The notes: generated by a model from the letters alone, not told the origin. Shown: positions 19,134 to 30,159, counted from the first letter of the stretch. The stretch is DNA of 64,000 bases from Thraustochytrium sp. TN22 (GCA_013306675.1 JABLUY010000081.1:62001-126000); one strand, 5' to 3'. Numbers and translations are program-made.

Positions 19134-21272
19134 ATGAAGGCCGTGCGGCGCGCGCGGCAGCGCAAGCTGCGCGACCACCAGGCGGTGCTGGAGAGCCTGG
19201 GCTCCGACCCGTCGCAGGAGGTGCTGTCGACGCACTGCTTCGGGCTGTGCTCGTGCGTGTGGATCCACGCGGGCGACGAGGATCTCTTCGACCCGGCGCG
19301 CACCGCGGCCCTGCGGGAGGAGTCGGGCAACGACAACTACCGCGTGGACCCGGAGAAGCTGACGCTGGGCAGGGTGCTCGGCCAGGGCGGCAACGGGTGC
19401 GTGTACGTGGGCTCGTACTACGGGTACCCGGTGGCCGTCAAGGAAATGCTGGGCGACCTGCGCTTCTCGGACCAGGAGCTGCCCGAGGAGCGCGACCTGC
19501 AGGGCGCAACCTTCGAGGAGCGCGAGCGCGCGCGCGATGAAAAGGTCAACGAGGAGTTCACGCGCGAGTTCCACAACCTGCGGCGCCTGCGCCACCCACA
19601 TATTGTAGACATGTATGGGACCGCCATTGTGGAGCAGACCGACACGCTCTCGTTTCGCCGCCTCCTCGTCATGGAGCTCTGCGCCTGCAGCCTGCGCGAC
19701 GTGCTGCGCGACACGGTCAATGTGGCGCCCATGGGCACGGCGCTGACCTGGGTCAAGCAGGTGGCCGCTGGCCTGCTCAGCGTGCACGCGCACGGCCTCG
19801 TGCATTTTGACATCAAGCCGGCCAACGTGCTCATCGACATGGGCGGCCGGGCCAAGGTCGCAGACCTTGGCATCGCGCGTCAGACCAAGCTCCAGACGCC
19901 TAGCTCGCTCACCTTCCATAATGACCTTCGCATCGGGACGCCCAGCTACATGGCTCCGGAGCTCCTGCGCGGCGACGTCGCTCGCATCTCCAACCGTGTC
20001 GACGTCTATTCTTTCGGTATCCTGCTCTGGGAGGTGCTGCACCGCGACCGCCCTCACCCGGACTGGACTCTCACGGAGCTCTTCCGCGAGGTCGCCGGCA
20101 ACGGCATGCGTCCGGCCATCGACGCCGACGTCCCACCCGGCCTGCAGGACCTCCTGCGCCGCTGCTGGCACGAGACACCCTCGCAGCGCCCCACCGCGTC
20201 GCAGCTCCTAGCTGCGCTCGAAATCCTCGTCCCCGACGCGCTGCCCCGTCTCCTCTCCTCCTCGGACGCCGCCGACCCGCCAGATGCCGAGCCTTTTTAC
20301 GTGTGGGACGGCGAGGCCAAGACCTTCATGGGCGATGCGCTCTTTTCCGGGCAGCAGCCTGACGGCCTGCTGCGCATCGACTTTGACGACGGCCAGCCTG
20401 GCCTCGTCGACGTCGACAGCAGGAACCTCGTCCTCAGCCGCACGGTGCCTCCCAGCGTCCTCGAGCCGCACGAAGATGACGAAGACCCTACCTCGCTGGG
20501 CCACCCCAAGATCCCCAACGCCCTCGGGAGCTCCAAGAGCCAAAGCGCCGACCTCTTGCTCGACACGCTTGGCGTCAAGCCCCTACAAGACGAGGCTGAC
20601 GAGCCTGCGCAGGCGGTGGATGGCGGTGACCCATTGCGGACGAACGCCGAACCCTTGCAGACGGATGCCTCATCGCCGGAAAGCCAGGAGATTGAGGGCG
20701 AGCTTGGACAAACGACAGAGGTGCCTTCACTGGATGAGCATGAGCTGGGGGCCGAGCCGGCGCTTTCGCATGCCGAGAGCGATCCGCTCCAATTGAACGC
20801 CTCGTCACCGGAAAGTCAGGCGCCTGCGGGCGAACCCTCACCATTGACAAAGATGTCGTCATCGGAGAGCCACAAGCCCGAGGGCGAGCCAGCACAAGTG
20901 ATGGCATCTTCCACGGAAAGCCAGGGGATCGAGGCGGAGCCTGCACTAACGATTGTCGAGGGCGAGACACACTCACTCGAGGGCGAGTATGCACAAGTGG
21001 CTGTCTTGAGCGAGACGTCGCGCAAGAGCGAGACGTCTTTCGAAGGCGAGCCTGCAGAAAAGATTGTCGAGGGCGAGGTATCACCCAAGCCGGCGGAAAA
21101 CGCTGTCGAGGGCGACAACATTTCGTTCATGAGCGAGTCTGCACAGAAGGCAGCATCCTCGGGCGAGACACCACAGGCAAAGTCACCCTCAGAGCAGGAG
21201 GGCGAGCCATCACAAACCAAGGCCTCGCCCCCGAAAAGCCACGATGCTTCGCACACCCCAGCTGGCGATTAA
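19134..21272 (+). CDS. Protein kinase (TKL-like, non-RD) with repetitive acidic tail
   Basis: Read from the Met at 19134 it is 712 residues; the upstream frame is poly-Arg from a GGC repeat. The kinase domain spans about 75-350. The glycine loop is LGQGGNGCVYVG, the ATP lysine K103 in VAVKEM, the catalytic loop H224-F-D226-I-K-P-A-N231, the magnesium motif D244-L-G, and A274-P-E276. All phosphotransfer residues are present, but HRD is HFD and DFG is DLG. The lack of the HRD arginine makes it a non-RD kinase, often not controlled by activation-loop phosphorylation. The domain resembles tyrosine-kinase-like (TKL) serine/threonine kinases. Residues ~510-712 are degenerate repeats of SSxESQxxEGEPAQ type, acidic and Ser-rich. 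Substrate and pathway are unknown. It converges on the WDR31-like gene with 30 bp between stops. Confidence 0.8.
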   Translation: MKAVRRARQRKLRDHQAVLESLGSDPSQEVLSTHCFGLCSCVWIHAGDEDLFDPARTAALREESGNDNYRVDPEKLTLGRVLGQGGNGCVYVGSYYGYPVAVKEMLGDLRFSDQELPEERDLQGATFEERERARDEKVNEEFTREFHNLRRLRHPHIVDMYGTAIVEQTDTLSFRRLLVMELCACSLRDVLRDTVNVAPMGTALTWVKQVAAGLLSVHAHGLVHFDIKPANVLIDMGGRAKVADLGIARQTKLQTPSSLTFHNDLRIGTPSYMAPELLRGDVARISNRVDVYSFGILLWEVLHRDRPHPDWTLTELFREVAGNGMRPAIDADVPPGLQDLLRRCWHETPSQRPTASQLLAALEILVPDALPRLLSSSDAADPPDAEPFYVWDGEAKTFMGDALFSGQQPDGLLRIDFDDGQPGLVDVDSRNLVLSRTVPPSVLEPHEDDEDPTSLGHPKIPNALGSSKSQSADLLLDTLGVKPLQDEADEPAQAVDGGDPLRTNAEPLQTDASSPESQEIEGELGQTTEVPSLDEHELGAEPALSHAESDPLQLNASSPESQAPAGEPSPLTKMSSSESHKPEGEPAQVMASSTESQGIEAEPALTIVEGETHSLEGEYAQVAVLSETSRKSETSFEGEPAEKIVEGEVSPKPAENAVEGDNISFMSESAQKAASSGETPQAKSPSEQEGEPSQTKASPPKSHDASHTPAGD

Positions 21273-21302
21273 TCTTATACACATTTCCATACACTTCACC
21301 AA

Positions 21303-22418
21303 TCAGAAACTCGCATCCGCGCTGTGGACACCTTGCTCGTCCCCAAGAAGCGCGTGCCGCTGCACGCTGCCGTCCAGACAAACCGTAGCAACCATGCCAC
21401 TGCCCAGGCGGACAAGGGAGACAACCTGCGCGGTCGCCTCCGCGGCCCGCTGCGTCCCGAGGGCGGGCGCAACATCTAGCCGCCATGTGCACAGCGTGCC
21501 CTCCTTCGATGCGGACACGGCCGTTTGAGCGTCGGACGAGATGCGACAGCCTACCACGTCTTGTTCGTGGCCCGCGAGGCGCGACAGCGGCGCCTGCGCG
21601 CGGCGCAGGTCCCACACGTAGAGCTCGCAGCCGCTGCTGTCAAAGCCCTTGCAGCCTGTCACTAGCAAATGGCCAGAGACATCCATGGAAACTGGAAAGT
21701 AGGTGTAGTCCTGGAGTGTCAAGATTGGCTCGTCCATGGGCACGCGCCGCCAGTCCCAGAGGCGCACGGCGAGGTCTTCGCTGCCCTGGGCGAGTAGCGC
21801 CGCGCTCGGACTGTCACAAAAGGACATGCACGTCACAATGTTGCGCGGACGCTCGCAGCTCGCCACGAGCGTGCCCTCGCGCGACCAGACCTTGACGCTG
21901 GTGTCGCGAGAGCCGGACGCTAGCACGGACGCATCGCAGGACGACGCGCAGACTGCCGTCACGGCCAGCTCGTGCGCCTCTTCGATGCACAGCACGCGCT
22001 CGTGCGTGTTGGGGTCCCAGCTCCTAACGCTGCGGTCTCTCGACCCCGTGAGCAGCGTGCCACCGCCTGCTGGCGAGGCCCACGCACACGACACGCTGCG
22101 CTCGTGCGCCTTCCATGTTGCGAGCACCTCATCGTTGCGGCCGACCTGCAGCGCCTCGCCTTTGTCGCCAAAGATGAAGAGCTCGTCGCTCGCCGCCGCC
22201 TCCGCCGCCGCCTCCGCCGCGCATAGCACCGTGCGTCCGCGACTCTCCGCTGTTGTCGTGCGCGCCGCGCTCGCGTACGTGTTGGGGCCCCTCGCTCGCG
22301 AGAAGCGTCGCCAAGTCCACGACGACGCGCGGCCCCGCGCCGAGGCCGACGCCAGCTCCTCGCCCGCCGGCGCCGACGCCCGGCGCCGCGACCACGGCCA
22401 TGACGCCGTCATCGCCAA
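21303..22418 (-). CDS. WDR31-like WD40 repeat protein (N-terminus uncertain)
   Basis: The clear part is a series of WD repeats from ATWKAHERSVSCAW through LLTGSRDRSVRSWDP, VLASGSRDTSVKVW, LLAQGSEDLAVRLWD and a distinctive VTGCKGFDSSGCELYVWDLRR, to SAVSASKEGTLCTWRLDV. The last segment matches the position and pattern of the GGEGCEATLWDLR segment of animal WDR31, a protein linked to cilium assembly. The first 60 residues in this frame are Arg/Ser/Trp-rich and look out of frame. The overlapping minus frame that opens at 22461 (MQCQALHFPILQSVLG...) looks more protein-like there, so an intron or a sequence error near 22200-22300 is possible. The stop is 30 bp from the stop of the convergent kinase gene. 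Confidence 0.6.
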   Translation of the reverse strand: MAMTASWPWSRRRASAPAGEELASASARGRASSWTWRRFSRARGPNTYASAARTTTAESRGRTVLCAAEAAAEAAASDELFIFGDKGEALQVGRNDEVLATWKAHERSVSCAWASPAGGGTLLTGSRDRSVRSWDPNTHERVLCIEEAHELAVTAVCASSCDASVLASGSRDTSVKVWSREGTLVASCERPRNIVTCMSFCDSPSAALLAQGSEDLAVRLWDWRRVPMDEPILTLQDYTYFPVSMDVSGHLLVTGCKGFDSSGCELYVWDLRRAQAPLSRLAGHEQDVVGCRISSDAQTAVSASKEGTLCTWRLDVAPALGTQRAAEATAQVVSLVRLGSGMVATVCLDGSVQRHALLGDEQGVHSADASF

Positions 22419-22995
22419 GCACGCTTTGGAGAATCGGGAAGTGCAAAGCTTGGCACTGCATCGGTGGCGGCGGCGGCGACTGCGGTTGCTCCAACGTCTC
22501 TGCTGTCACTGCGGACACTGGAGAACCGAGTGGCCTGTTCTGAGTCGAAAAGCGAACCACTCGACGGGACGGGCCGTGGGCGCGAGTCGCGCGAGCGCGA
22601 GCACAAATCGGACTCGGGGGCCGAAGCGGCTCCCACGCGAGTCGCGCGAGCGCGGTTTCAACGCTTGCACCCTGGCTCTGCAGGCCGCGCCTCATCCTTC
22701 GAGTGCCGGCTCGACTTCGGCCTCGATGGAAAGGAAACAGGTGGCTTGCGTCGCGAGGAGCGAACAGCTTGTCTGGGCGACGCGTGAGCGGGCCGAGCAC
22801 GCTCATGAGTGTTTTTTTTCCTTGCACACTTCAGCTCGCAGACTCTGCCACGAAGAAAAAGAGACACATCTACTGTTGGAATAGGAGACTCGAGCGCGAG
22901 CGAGGAAGCGCTCGCGGCTCGCGCTTTTGTGCTACGAGAATGACAAAAACTTATGGTACGCGGCGGTGCATCATCGTGCGCCCTTGTATTGGTGC
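22419..22995. other. Gap upstream of WDR31-like gene
   Basis: This stretch is the 5' flank of the WDR31-like gene and the 3' flank of the phosphate transporter. A frame open on the minus strand to 22827 overlaps it and may hold a first exon of the WDR31-like gene. Nothing else is seen. Confidence 0.4.
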
Positions 22996-24765
22996 TTAGA
23001 CGAGCGCCGGGTTCAGGTTCTCCGGGCCGGGCTTCTCGGAGCCGTTCTTGCTGTTGCTCGCGGTGGAGCTCGCGCACGAGTTGGTACCCTTGACAGAGGA
23101 GGAGGAGCCGGCGGGCGTGCCCGGGACGCCAACGAGGCGCTCGAAGCGCGAGAGGAATTTGGGGTCGACGGCCGGGCCGGAGTAGTCCTCGACGCGGTCC
23201 CTGAGAATGTACTCCCAGCGGTAGTCAGCGTCGGCGAGGTCCATGGCAGAGACGTCCGGGATGAAGAGCTCGGTGATGACGAAGCCCACGATGCCGCAAA
23301 TGGCAGAGACGATAAAGATCCACTGCGTGTCGAGCTTGTCGCCATGGGAGCCGTACGTGAAGAGGACGGTGGAGAAGAGCGCGCCGACCTTGCCGGCCGC
23401 GGCCGAAATACCGTGGGCCTGGCTGCGTACGTCGGTGGGGAAGAGCTCGGAGGGCAGCAGCCAGGTGGTTGCGTTGGGCCCGAATTGGCCGAAGAAGCTC
23501 GAGAGGTAGTAGATCGCCTGGAACCAGCTGATGTTCTCGGGCTTCTTGAGCTCGTCGTACGCGACGCCGCAGATAAGGAAGAGCACGAAGATCATGAGGA
23601 AGCCCATGGTCTGCATGCGGCGCCGGCCCATCCAGGGCTTGTCGATGGTAAAGGCAGCGACATAGTAGCCCACCAGAGCAACGCCGGAGTTCAGGAGCGT
23701 GTACTCGAGGGTCTGGTAGATGGTGGCCTCAGAACCGATGATGGTGGCGATGATGGTCGACTGGAAGAGCTTGTTTCCGTAGTACGCGACGTCATGGATG
23801 AACCAGCCACCGGCGGTGCCCACGAGGCGGTGCCAGTAGTGCTTCATGATGAGCGCGTGATGGCTGGACTTGCCCTCCGTGCTCGACTTGTGACTGTCAA
23901 CCTGGCCCTGACGCTTGTTCTCGGACCACACCTTGCTCTCGCCGAGAAAAAAGTACCGATAGCCGCCGAGAATGATCAGGAAGAAGGCGCCAATGGCGTA
24001 CTGCAGGCGCCAGGTGAGCTCGTAGGCGCTGTTGGGGCAGTCGTACTCGGGGTCGTCGCAGCCAGAGCCGAGGAGGATGAAGATGATGACGAGGGTGTTG
24101 ACGAAGTTGCCGACGCCCTGCATGGCGAAGGTGAGCACAACGGCCTTGCCGCGCATGTGGTGGGCATAGGAGTTGGACTTCTTGACCGCCTCGGCACGCT
24201 CGGCGGCGGACGCGGACGCGAGCGGGTACTCGCCGCCGACACCGTACGAGAAGAAGAAGAGCGCGACAGCCAGGAAAATCCACTGGCCGGTGATGTAGTT
24301 GGCCTTGGCGGCGGTGAGGAGAATGCAGCCGACGCTCATGATGATGGCCGTGGAGACGGAGCCGACGCGGCGGCCGAACTTGTCGGCGAAGTAGCCGAAG
24401 GTGAGCATGCCCACGATGACGCCAATCACCTCGATGTAGGTGAGCGCCGAGACGAGGTGGGCGCTGCAGGTCGTGCTGTCGTCTTCGTAGCACTCGGGCC
24501 AGAGCGCCTTCCAGATGGGCTTGAGGTTGCCGATGGAGAAGAGCGTGTAGGCCTCGGAGAACATGCCGGCGCCGGCAAGCATGCCGTTGCCGCAGAGCGA
24601 CAGGTTGTGCTTGGTGCGCTCGCCGAAGGTACGCTCGTCCTCCGGGTCCTCGACCATGATGCCGCCGCCGCCAGCCATGTTGATATCGGAGCCGAAGGCG
24701 CGCGGCAGGTGGCCGTGCTCCTCATGCTCCTCATGGTGGTGCTGCTGCTGGGTGGCCTGCGCCAT
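22996..24765 (-). CDS. Phosphate:H+ symporter, MFS family (PHO84/PHT1-type)
   Basis: A 589-residue major-facilitator protein of the plasma membrane that imports inorganic phosphate with protons. The start at 24765 (MAQATQQQ) is preceded by unrelated sequence. Twelve membrane spans are visible in two sets of six, separated by a hydrophilic loop around residues 275-320. The motif GYFADKFGRRVGS between spans 2 and 3 is the MFS D-x2-G-R/K-R signature. GGEYPLAS in span 4 and GGWFIHDVAYYGNKLFQS after the loop are typical of PHT1/PHO84 proteins. The first 50 residues are His/Glu-rich and the C-terminus is Ser/Asn-rich, both cytosolic. Codons end in C from the start, unlike most neighbours, which may mark high expression. 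Confidence 0.88.
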   Translation of the reverse strand: MAQATQQQHHHEEHEEHGHLPRAFGSDINMAGGGGIMVEDPEDERTFGERTKHNLSLCGNGMLAGAGMFSEAYTLFSIGNLKPIWKALWPECYEDDSTTCSAHLVSALTYIEVIGVIVGMLTFGYFADKFGRRVGSVSTAIIMSVGCILLTAAKANYITGQWIFLAVALFFFSYGVGGEYPLASASAAERAEAVKKSNSYAHHMRGKAVVLTFAMQGVGNFVNTLVIIFILLGSGCDDPEYDCPNSAYELTWRLQYAIGAFFLIILGGYRYFFLGESKVWSENKRQGQVDSHKSSTEGKSSHHALIMKHYWHRLVGTAGGWFIHDVAYYGNKLFQSTIIATIIGSEATIYQTLEYTLLNSGVALVGYYVAAFTIDKPWMGRRRMQTMGFLMIFVLFLICGVAYDELKKPENISWFQAIYYLSSFFGQFGPNATTWLLPSELFPTDVRSQAHGISAAAGKVGALFSTVLFTYGSHGDKLDTQWIFIVSAICGIVGFVITELFIPDVSAMDLADADYRWEYILRDRVEDYSGPAVDPKFLSRFERLVGVPGTPAGSSSSVKGTNSCASSTASNSKNGSEKPGPENLNPALV

Positions 24766-27700
24766 TGTGGATGCTAAATGAGCACGACGAGCTTGGCTTG
24801 CAAGCCCAGTTGCTCGCTTGCGGGGGGGTTGCGGGTCTGCGGCTCTGGCCGGTCGGCGCTGCGCCGCGCGACAGCCTGCCAGCCAGCCAGCCACACGGAA
24901 CAAGGCGCGCCTCTGTACGTGCCGAGCAGCGAGATGCGATTTACCCAATTCAGCCCTCGCTCGGGCGCCACGCTCCACGCGGAGATGCTCTCCGCCTCTT
25001 CGCCTCGAGCCCCATCAACTGCACGCCTCGCCAGCAACGCCTGGATCCCGGCCGCGCTCGTGCTGGTCCGAGTCCTCTGCGCGCTACGCATCACCGCCTC
25101 GCAGTCCTTTCGCACAGAGGACCTCGCGCACCAGCGTTGTGCCCGAACTCTGAAACACCCCCGGGCCGATCGGCGACAAATTCGACAGCACGCTGGCGCC
25201 TGGCAGCCGAGTTGCCAAGCGAATGGTTGGCCGGCGCCCTCTTCTGCGGTTTGTGCCGCCGCCGCCGAGCTCCCGAGCGAGCCGCGTCTTCAAGTTGCCC
25301 TCCTGCGTGCCCTTTTGCATGCCTTGCACTGCGCTGCAGCGCCTGCTTCGGGTCCGCGTCCCGCACGTACGAGCGGCGCACCCTAGCCTCGGCTATCATT
25401 GCCGTGGCCATGGGTGAGCTGGCTGGTGAGATGACTCGCCCAAGAGGTCGCCGTAGTCTGCGGCGCAGAAGCGCTGGTTCGGCGGGTCCTCCCTTCCAGC
25501 CCGCGGCGGCGACGCTGTCGGTTCAGCCTGAGCCTTGGCGCGCGCGGCTGCTGGCCGTGGCATCCGCTGCGGCGCGGCCTGGGGGTTTCTTGCCAGCCGC
25601 GAGCGAGCGAGCTGCGAGCGAGCTGCGAGCGAGCGAGCGCCGCCGCGCCGGGCCGCCGCTGTGCCGCGCTAGCTAGGGTGTGCTGCGCAAATGTTCGTCC
25701 AATGACCAAGCGTCACGCTACGGACACGACCCGAGTGACCTTGCGAGCGGGGACGAACTGGCGGGCTCGGGCCCGGACACTGACAGCGACGCTGGCTTGG
25801 CTCAGCTCGCACGCCGCGACCGGCGCTGGCGCCGGCCAGAGGCGGCCTCGGAGCGCGCTCCCGGCCGCGCCGCATCGCATTCGGCGGGGGAGAAGATGCA
25901 GACGCAGCCACCGGAGGCTGCGACCGAGCGATTCGGTTGTGGCCACGCTCCTACGCGAGATTCGCGCGGGCCTCTGGCGCCTGCCTGCATGGCCGAATGC
26001 GAGGCTCTCCTCCCGGTGGCCAAGGTGACCCTCCGACCACGGAAGCTGGCGGGTGTTTGCAGGAAGTTGTGATGACCTCGGCTCGACAGGGCTGGCCAGC
26101 CTGACTCATGAGGGTAGGGTGCCACCAACTTTGAGCCAACAAGCCAAGGGTGGGGCGGCCCGAAAGGCCAGGGGAGCTTCTTTGTGCGTGCGCGTCAACG
26201 ATACCAGCAACTAACGAAGGAGCCCGGCCGTGCCGGCGATCTTTTACACCGTTGCACGGACCCAGGACGCACGGTGGCGGGCCACTGCGGGTACAGTCGG
26301 CAGTCACTGACAGCCCCTGACCGTCCTGGCGACGCGGCGGCGGCGGCCTCGACCTGGTCCTGCAGCCGGTCGGTCAGCCAGGCTCGGCGCTCGCCAGGGT
26401 GAAATGGTTCAGGTACTGTCGTGGTGCAGTGCAATCCTGGTGGGTGGTCGGGAGCCAGAAGTCGCGTACCAGCAAGACGGCCAAGGCTCCAAGCTGCAGC
26501 CAGGAAGCAGCCGGAGGTCGCACGCTTGCGCACGCTTCTTGGCCTGGATGATGTGTCGTGCGGCGCAACACATCAACTGCAGTCACCCAAGCACGCCAGG
26601 GCCGGCCGTCTCTGGATTGGACTGCGCTGGACGCGGGCGGGACGTCGGGGCTTTTCAGGCACGGCGCAGGCAACCAAAGTCGCCTGGGTGGCTCGGGCTG
26701 AGCTCACCCGACTGACTGAGCCAGCGCTGCACAGCCACCCTGGCAAACGAGGAAACGCACGATCTTCGCTCGCCACCCTTGCCGATGCTCATTGGAAGTC
26801 ACCAGACGCAAAGGGTGCCTGCAGTGGCCAGAAGACCGCTGCCGTGGTCGTGTCAGCGCGATGAAAGCGTTCGAACCTCGACGTCGGCTGAGCCATCTGA
26901 GACACCCTACATCGTGGTATCCCTTGTGACAAGCCTCTTGCGACTCTTGCCCGCCACCCTTGCATGGTGTCGGCGGTGCCGCCACCGACCGCGCTGGACA
27001 GCGCGCTCTCATGTACGGGCTGGCGCTGGCGCTAACGGAGACCTTCAGGAGCTCGCTCTTGCCAGCCTGAGGGTCCAACTGGTCCACGACGAGCCCGTGG
27101 TTGCCGTGACCGGACGGTCTGTCGTCCGGTCGTCCGCTCAGGTTTTCGCAGGCTTGCAAGGACCGTGGTTCGAGCGAGCTGCGCGCAGCTGCGCGAGGTG
27201 CCGCGCGCCGCCGCGATCTGCCGCGAACTCGCGCGAAGTCTTCGAAGTTCAAGTTCTGGCAAGTTCTGTTCGCACGCGTCGTCAGGCTGTGCGCGCCTTT
27301 GATCTTTGATGGTGGCAGTCCTGCCTGGTCCGCGCCGCTGGTGCGCGCTGTGCGCCCTGCCGATGCGCGATGCACGATGCAGTACCTAGCCTTGCAGCGG
27401 TTAGCCGCACTGCACCGCGGCAACGCGGGGGCTTCAAGTTCTCGGCGCAGGCTGCAGACCAGCAAGCTGACCGCGGACGCGCGCGGTGCCGTGCGTGCGG
27501 AGCGGCGGCGTACTGGGCCGCCACGCCGCGCTGCGCTGCGCTGTACTGAGCTGTGCTGCGCTGTGCTGCGCTGTCCTGCGCTACTTCGCTGAGCCGTGCG
27601 TAGCCATGCTGGGCTACAATGGCAACGGGGCTCGTGTTGCAACAGTTGCGCCAAGAGTTGACCCTGCCGCGCCGCGTGCTCTGGTGGTGAGGCGAGGCGA

Positions 27701-28490
27701 GGAGCGCCACGGACGCCCGAGATGCCCACGGCCGGCTCGCTCTGCAGCCGTCTTCGATCTGTAGTCAGTCCTGCGCAGCCAAGCCCGCCTTCCGCCACAG
27801 GCTGCATGCAGCCAGGCTCGAAGTAGCAAGGCTCGCCTTGCAGCCCGTCGCCGACCGACTCCACTTGCTCCCTCTCTCGCCCAAATCGGCCGCGGCCTCC
27901 CCGCCGCTTGGCGCCAGCCTGCACGCTCGCCGCCCGCCTGAAGAAGAGCCTCGCTGCGAAGGAAAGACGAACCTCGCCTCCGCCAGCCGCGCATTGATCC
28001 ACTCGACGATCACATTGGTCATGATTGGTGGCCACCATGGCCACTGGTCGCCCGCGCACCCCGGTGCGCGCCGGCGGGGACTTCGCGCTCCACCCAGCAG
28101 CAAAGTGTGTCGCGGGGCGTGCGCCTTACGGGGCGGCGGCGGAGGCGGCGGCGCGTGCTTGGGCGCGGGGGAGCGCGCGCGGGTTAAGGCGCGATCCTGG
28201 GATGAAAGCTGGCGCGAAATAGCAAAGGCGAGCAAGCAAATCCATCCCGCTGCGCGCTCGGCCTCGCCCGTCCGCCGCCGCCCCGCGCGCCCGCCCGGCC
28301 CGCCCGCGCGCCCGCCCGTCGCGCGTCCGCGGCAGCGCGGCGCCCCGCGCCCGCCCCCCGCGCCCGCGGCCCCCGCTCGCTGCGGCCGGCCGGCGTCGGC
28401 GGCGAGGAGGAGGAGGTATCCAGGCGGCACGGCCAGGCAGGCGCAGGCGTATCTATCGCTCCTCGAGCGAGCCAGGAGCAGGCAGCCACC
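24766..28490. promoter_or_regulatory. Large gene-free divergent region, phosphate transporter / V-ATPase B
   Basis: At 3.7 kb this is the largest stretch without a recognisable gene. Frames up to 451 codons occur on both strands but are rich in Arg, Ser, Cys and Trp without any domain. Visible elements are GAGC repeats near 25604-25640, CTTCAAGTT at 25288-25296 and 27432-27440, a region of lower GC at 26000-27100, and a CTGTGCTGCG repeat near 27540-27585. The 300 bp before the V-ATPase start are nearly pure GC. I could not fold any known structural RNA from it. Confidence 0.5.
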
Positions 28491-30008
28491 ATGTCGGCGG
28501 CCGGCATCGCGAACGTGAACGCGAGCGCGGCGGTGCGCAACTACCATGTGAACCCGCGCGTGGACTACTCGACCATCAGCGGCGTGAACGGGCCGCTGGT
28601 GGTGCTCGAGAACGTCAAGAGCCCGCAGTACAACGAGATCGTGACGCTGACGCTGGGCAACGGCGAGCAGCGGCAGGGCCAGGTGCTGGAGATCTACGGC
28701 TCGCGCGCCGTCGTGCAGGTCTTCGAGGGCACCTCGGGCATCGACAACCGGTCGACGCACGCCGAGTTCACGGGCGAGACGCAGAAGATGCCCATCTCGG
28801 AGGAGATGCTGGGCCGCGCCTTCAACGGCTCCGGCAAGGCCATCGACAACGCGCCGCCCGTGCTGGCGGAGAACTACCTGGACATCATGGGCAAGGCCAT
28901 CAACCCGTACTCGCGCACGTACCCCAAGGAGATGATCCAGACCGGCATCAGCGCCGTGGACACCATGAACAGCATCGCTCGTGGCCAGAAGATCCCGCTC
29001 TTCTCGGCCGCCGGTCTGCCGCACAACGAGATCGCCGCGCAGATCGCTCGCCAGGCCGGTCTGGTGCAGGGCAAGGACGTGACGGACCACCACGACGACA
29101 ACTTCGCCGTGGTCTTCGGCGCCATGGGCGTCAACATGGAGACGGCCCGCTACTTCCGCAACGACTTCACGGAGAGCGGCGCCATCTCGCGTACGGCGCT
29201 CTTCCTCAACCTGGCCAACGACCCGACCATTGAGCGCATCATCACCCCGCGCCTGGCGCTCACCACCGCCGAGTACCTGGCGTACGAGCGCGAGCTGCAC
29301 GTGCTCGTCATCCTCACGGACATGAGTTCCTACGCCGACTCGCTGCGCGAGGTGTCTGCCGCCCGCGAGGAGGTGCCCGGCCGCCGTGGCTACCCCGGTT
29401 ACATGTACACCGATCTGGCCTGCCTGTACGAGCGCGCCGGCCGCGTCGAGGGCCGTAACGGTTCCATCACGCAGCTGCCCGTGCTCACCATGCCCAACGA
29501 CGACATTACCCACCCGATTCCCGACCTCACGGGCTACATTACCGAGGGCCAGATTTACGTCGACCGCGCGCTGCAGAACGCGCAGATCTACCCGCCCATC
29601 AACCTGCTCCCCTCGCTCTCGCGTCTGATGAAGTCCGCCGTCGGTGAGGGCATGACGCGCGCCGACCACTGGTCCGTCGCCAACCAGCTCTACGCCAACT
29701 ACGCCATGGGCAAGGACGTGCTCGCCATGAAGGCCGTCGTCGGTGAGGATGCGCTCTCGCAGGAGGATCTTGTTTCCCTCCAGTTCGTCGAGGCCTTCGA
29801 GCGCAAGTTCCTCAGCCAGTCCGGTACCGAGTCGCGCTCCGTCTACGAGTCGCTCGACCTCGCCTGGGACCTCCTTCGTCTCTTCCCCAAGGAGGCTCTC
29901 AAGAAGATCCCGGCCGATCTCCGCAACCTTTACTGGCCGCGCAAGGCTCAGGGCGCTGGCGCCGAGGGCGCTTCCGCTGCTGCGCCTGCTCCTGCCAAGG
30001 AGGAGTAA
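28491..30008 (+). CDS. VMA2: V-type proton ATPase subunit B
   Basis: A 505-residue, full-length, intron-free subunit B of the V1 sector, the non-catalytic partner of subunit A. It completes the nucleotide-binding interfaces and binds actin in some species. The vacuolar ATPase acidifies vacuoles, lysosomes and secretory vesicles. Landmarks are VEGTSGI-type text near residue 80 ([19 protein letters not shown]), NGSGKAID near 110, [10 protein letters not shown]-type [35 protein letters not shown] at 145-180, [16 protein letters not shown], and the [36 protein letters not shown] block. As expected for subunit B the P-loop is replaced by SAAGLPHNE. The start context GCCACCATG is a strong translation start. 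The gene lies alone on the plus strand and converges with the MAPEG gene. Confidence 0.97.
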   Translation: MSAAGIANVNASAAVRNYHVNPRVDYSTISGVNGPLVVLENVKSPQYNEIVTLTLGNGEQRQGQVLEIYGSRAVVQVFEGTSGIDNRSTHAEFTGETQKMPISEEMLGRAFNGSGKAIDNAPPVLAENYLDIMGKAINPYSRTYPKEMIQTGISAVDTMNSIARGQKIPLFSAAGLPHNEIAAQIARQAGLVQGKDVTDHHDDNFAVVFGAMGVNMETARYFRNDFTESGAISRTALFLNLANDPTIERIITPRLALTTAEYLAYERELHVLVILTDMSSYADSLREVSAAREEVPGRRGYPGYMYTDLACLYERAGRVEGRNGSITQLPVLTMPNDDITHPIPDLTGYITEGQIYVDRALQNAQIYPPINLLPSLSRLMKSAVGEGMTRADHWSVANQLYANYAMGKDVLAMKAVVGEDALSQEDLVSLQFVEAFERKFLSQSGTESRSVYESLDLAWDLLRLFPKEALKKIPADLRNLYWPRKAQGAGAEGASAAAPAPAKEE

Positions 30009-30118
30009 GTGTTGGTTGGGGTGGGGCGACCCCCCACAAAGTGCGAGCGAAGTAGCCATGCATTCGAGACCCTGATCATGAGAGGTAGATCGAACAACAA
30101 ATTCCCCATGTCCATCTT

Positions 30119-30159
30119 CTTTTTTTTTTGGTTGGTTGGTTGGTTGGTTGGTTGGTTGT
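30119..30159. repeat. Poly-T and (GGTT)n tract
   Basis: A poly-T run of about ten is followed by seven GGTT units. It lies in the 228-bp convergent gap between the V-ATPase B and MAPEG stops and would be in both 3' UTRs or at their ends. Confidence 0.9.

Noticed and set aside
26860-26885. GTTCGAACC, resembling a tRNA B box
   Set aside because: The flanking five bases do not pair into a T stem and no A box or anticodon arm fits.
26704-28059. A 451-codon minus frame in the large gap
   Set aside because: Its composition is Arg/Ser/Cys-rich, it has no domain, and it does not show the Ala/Asp/Glu/Leu balance of the real genes.
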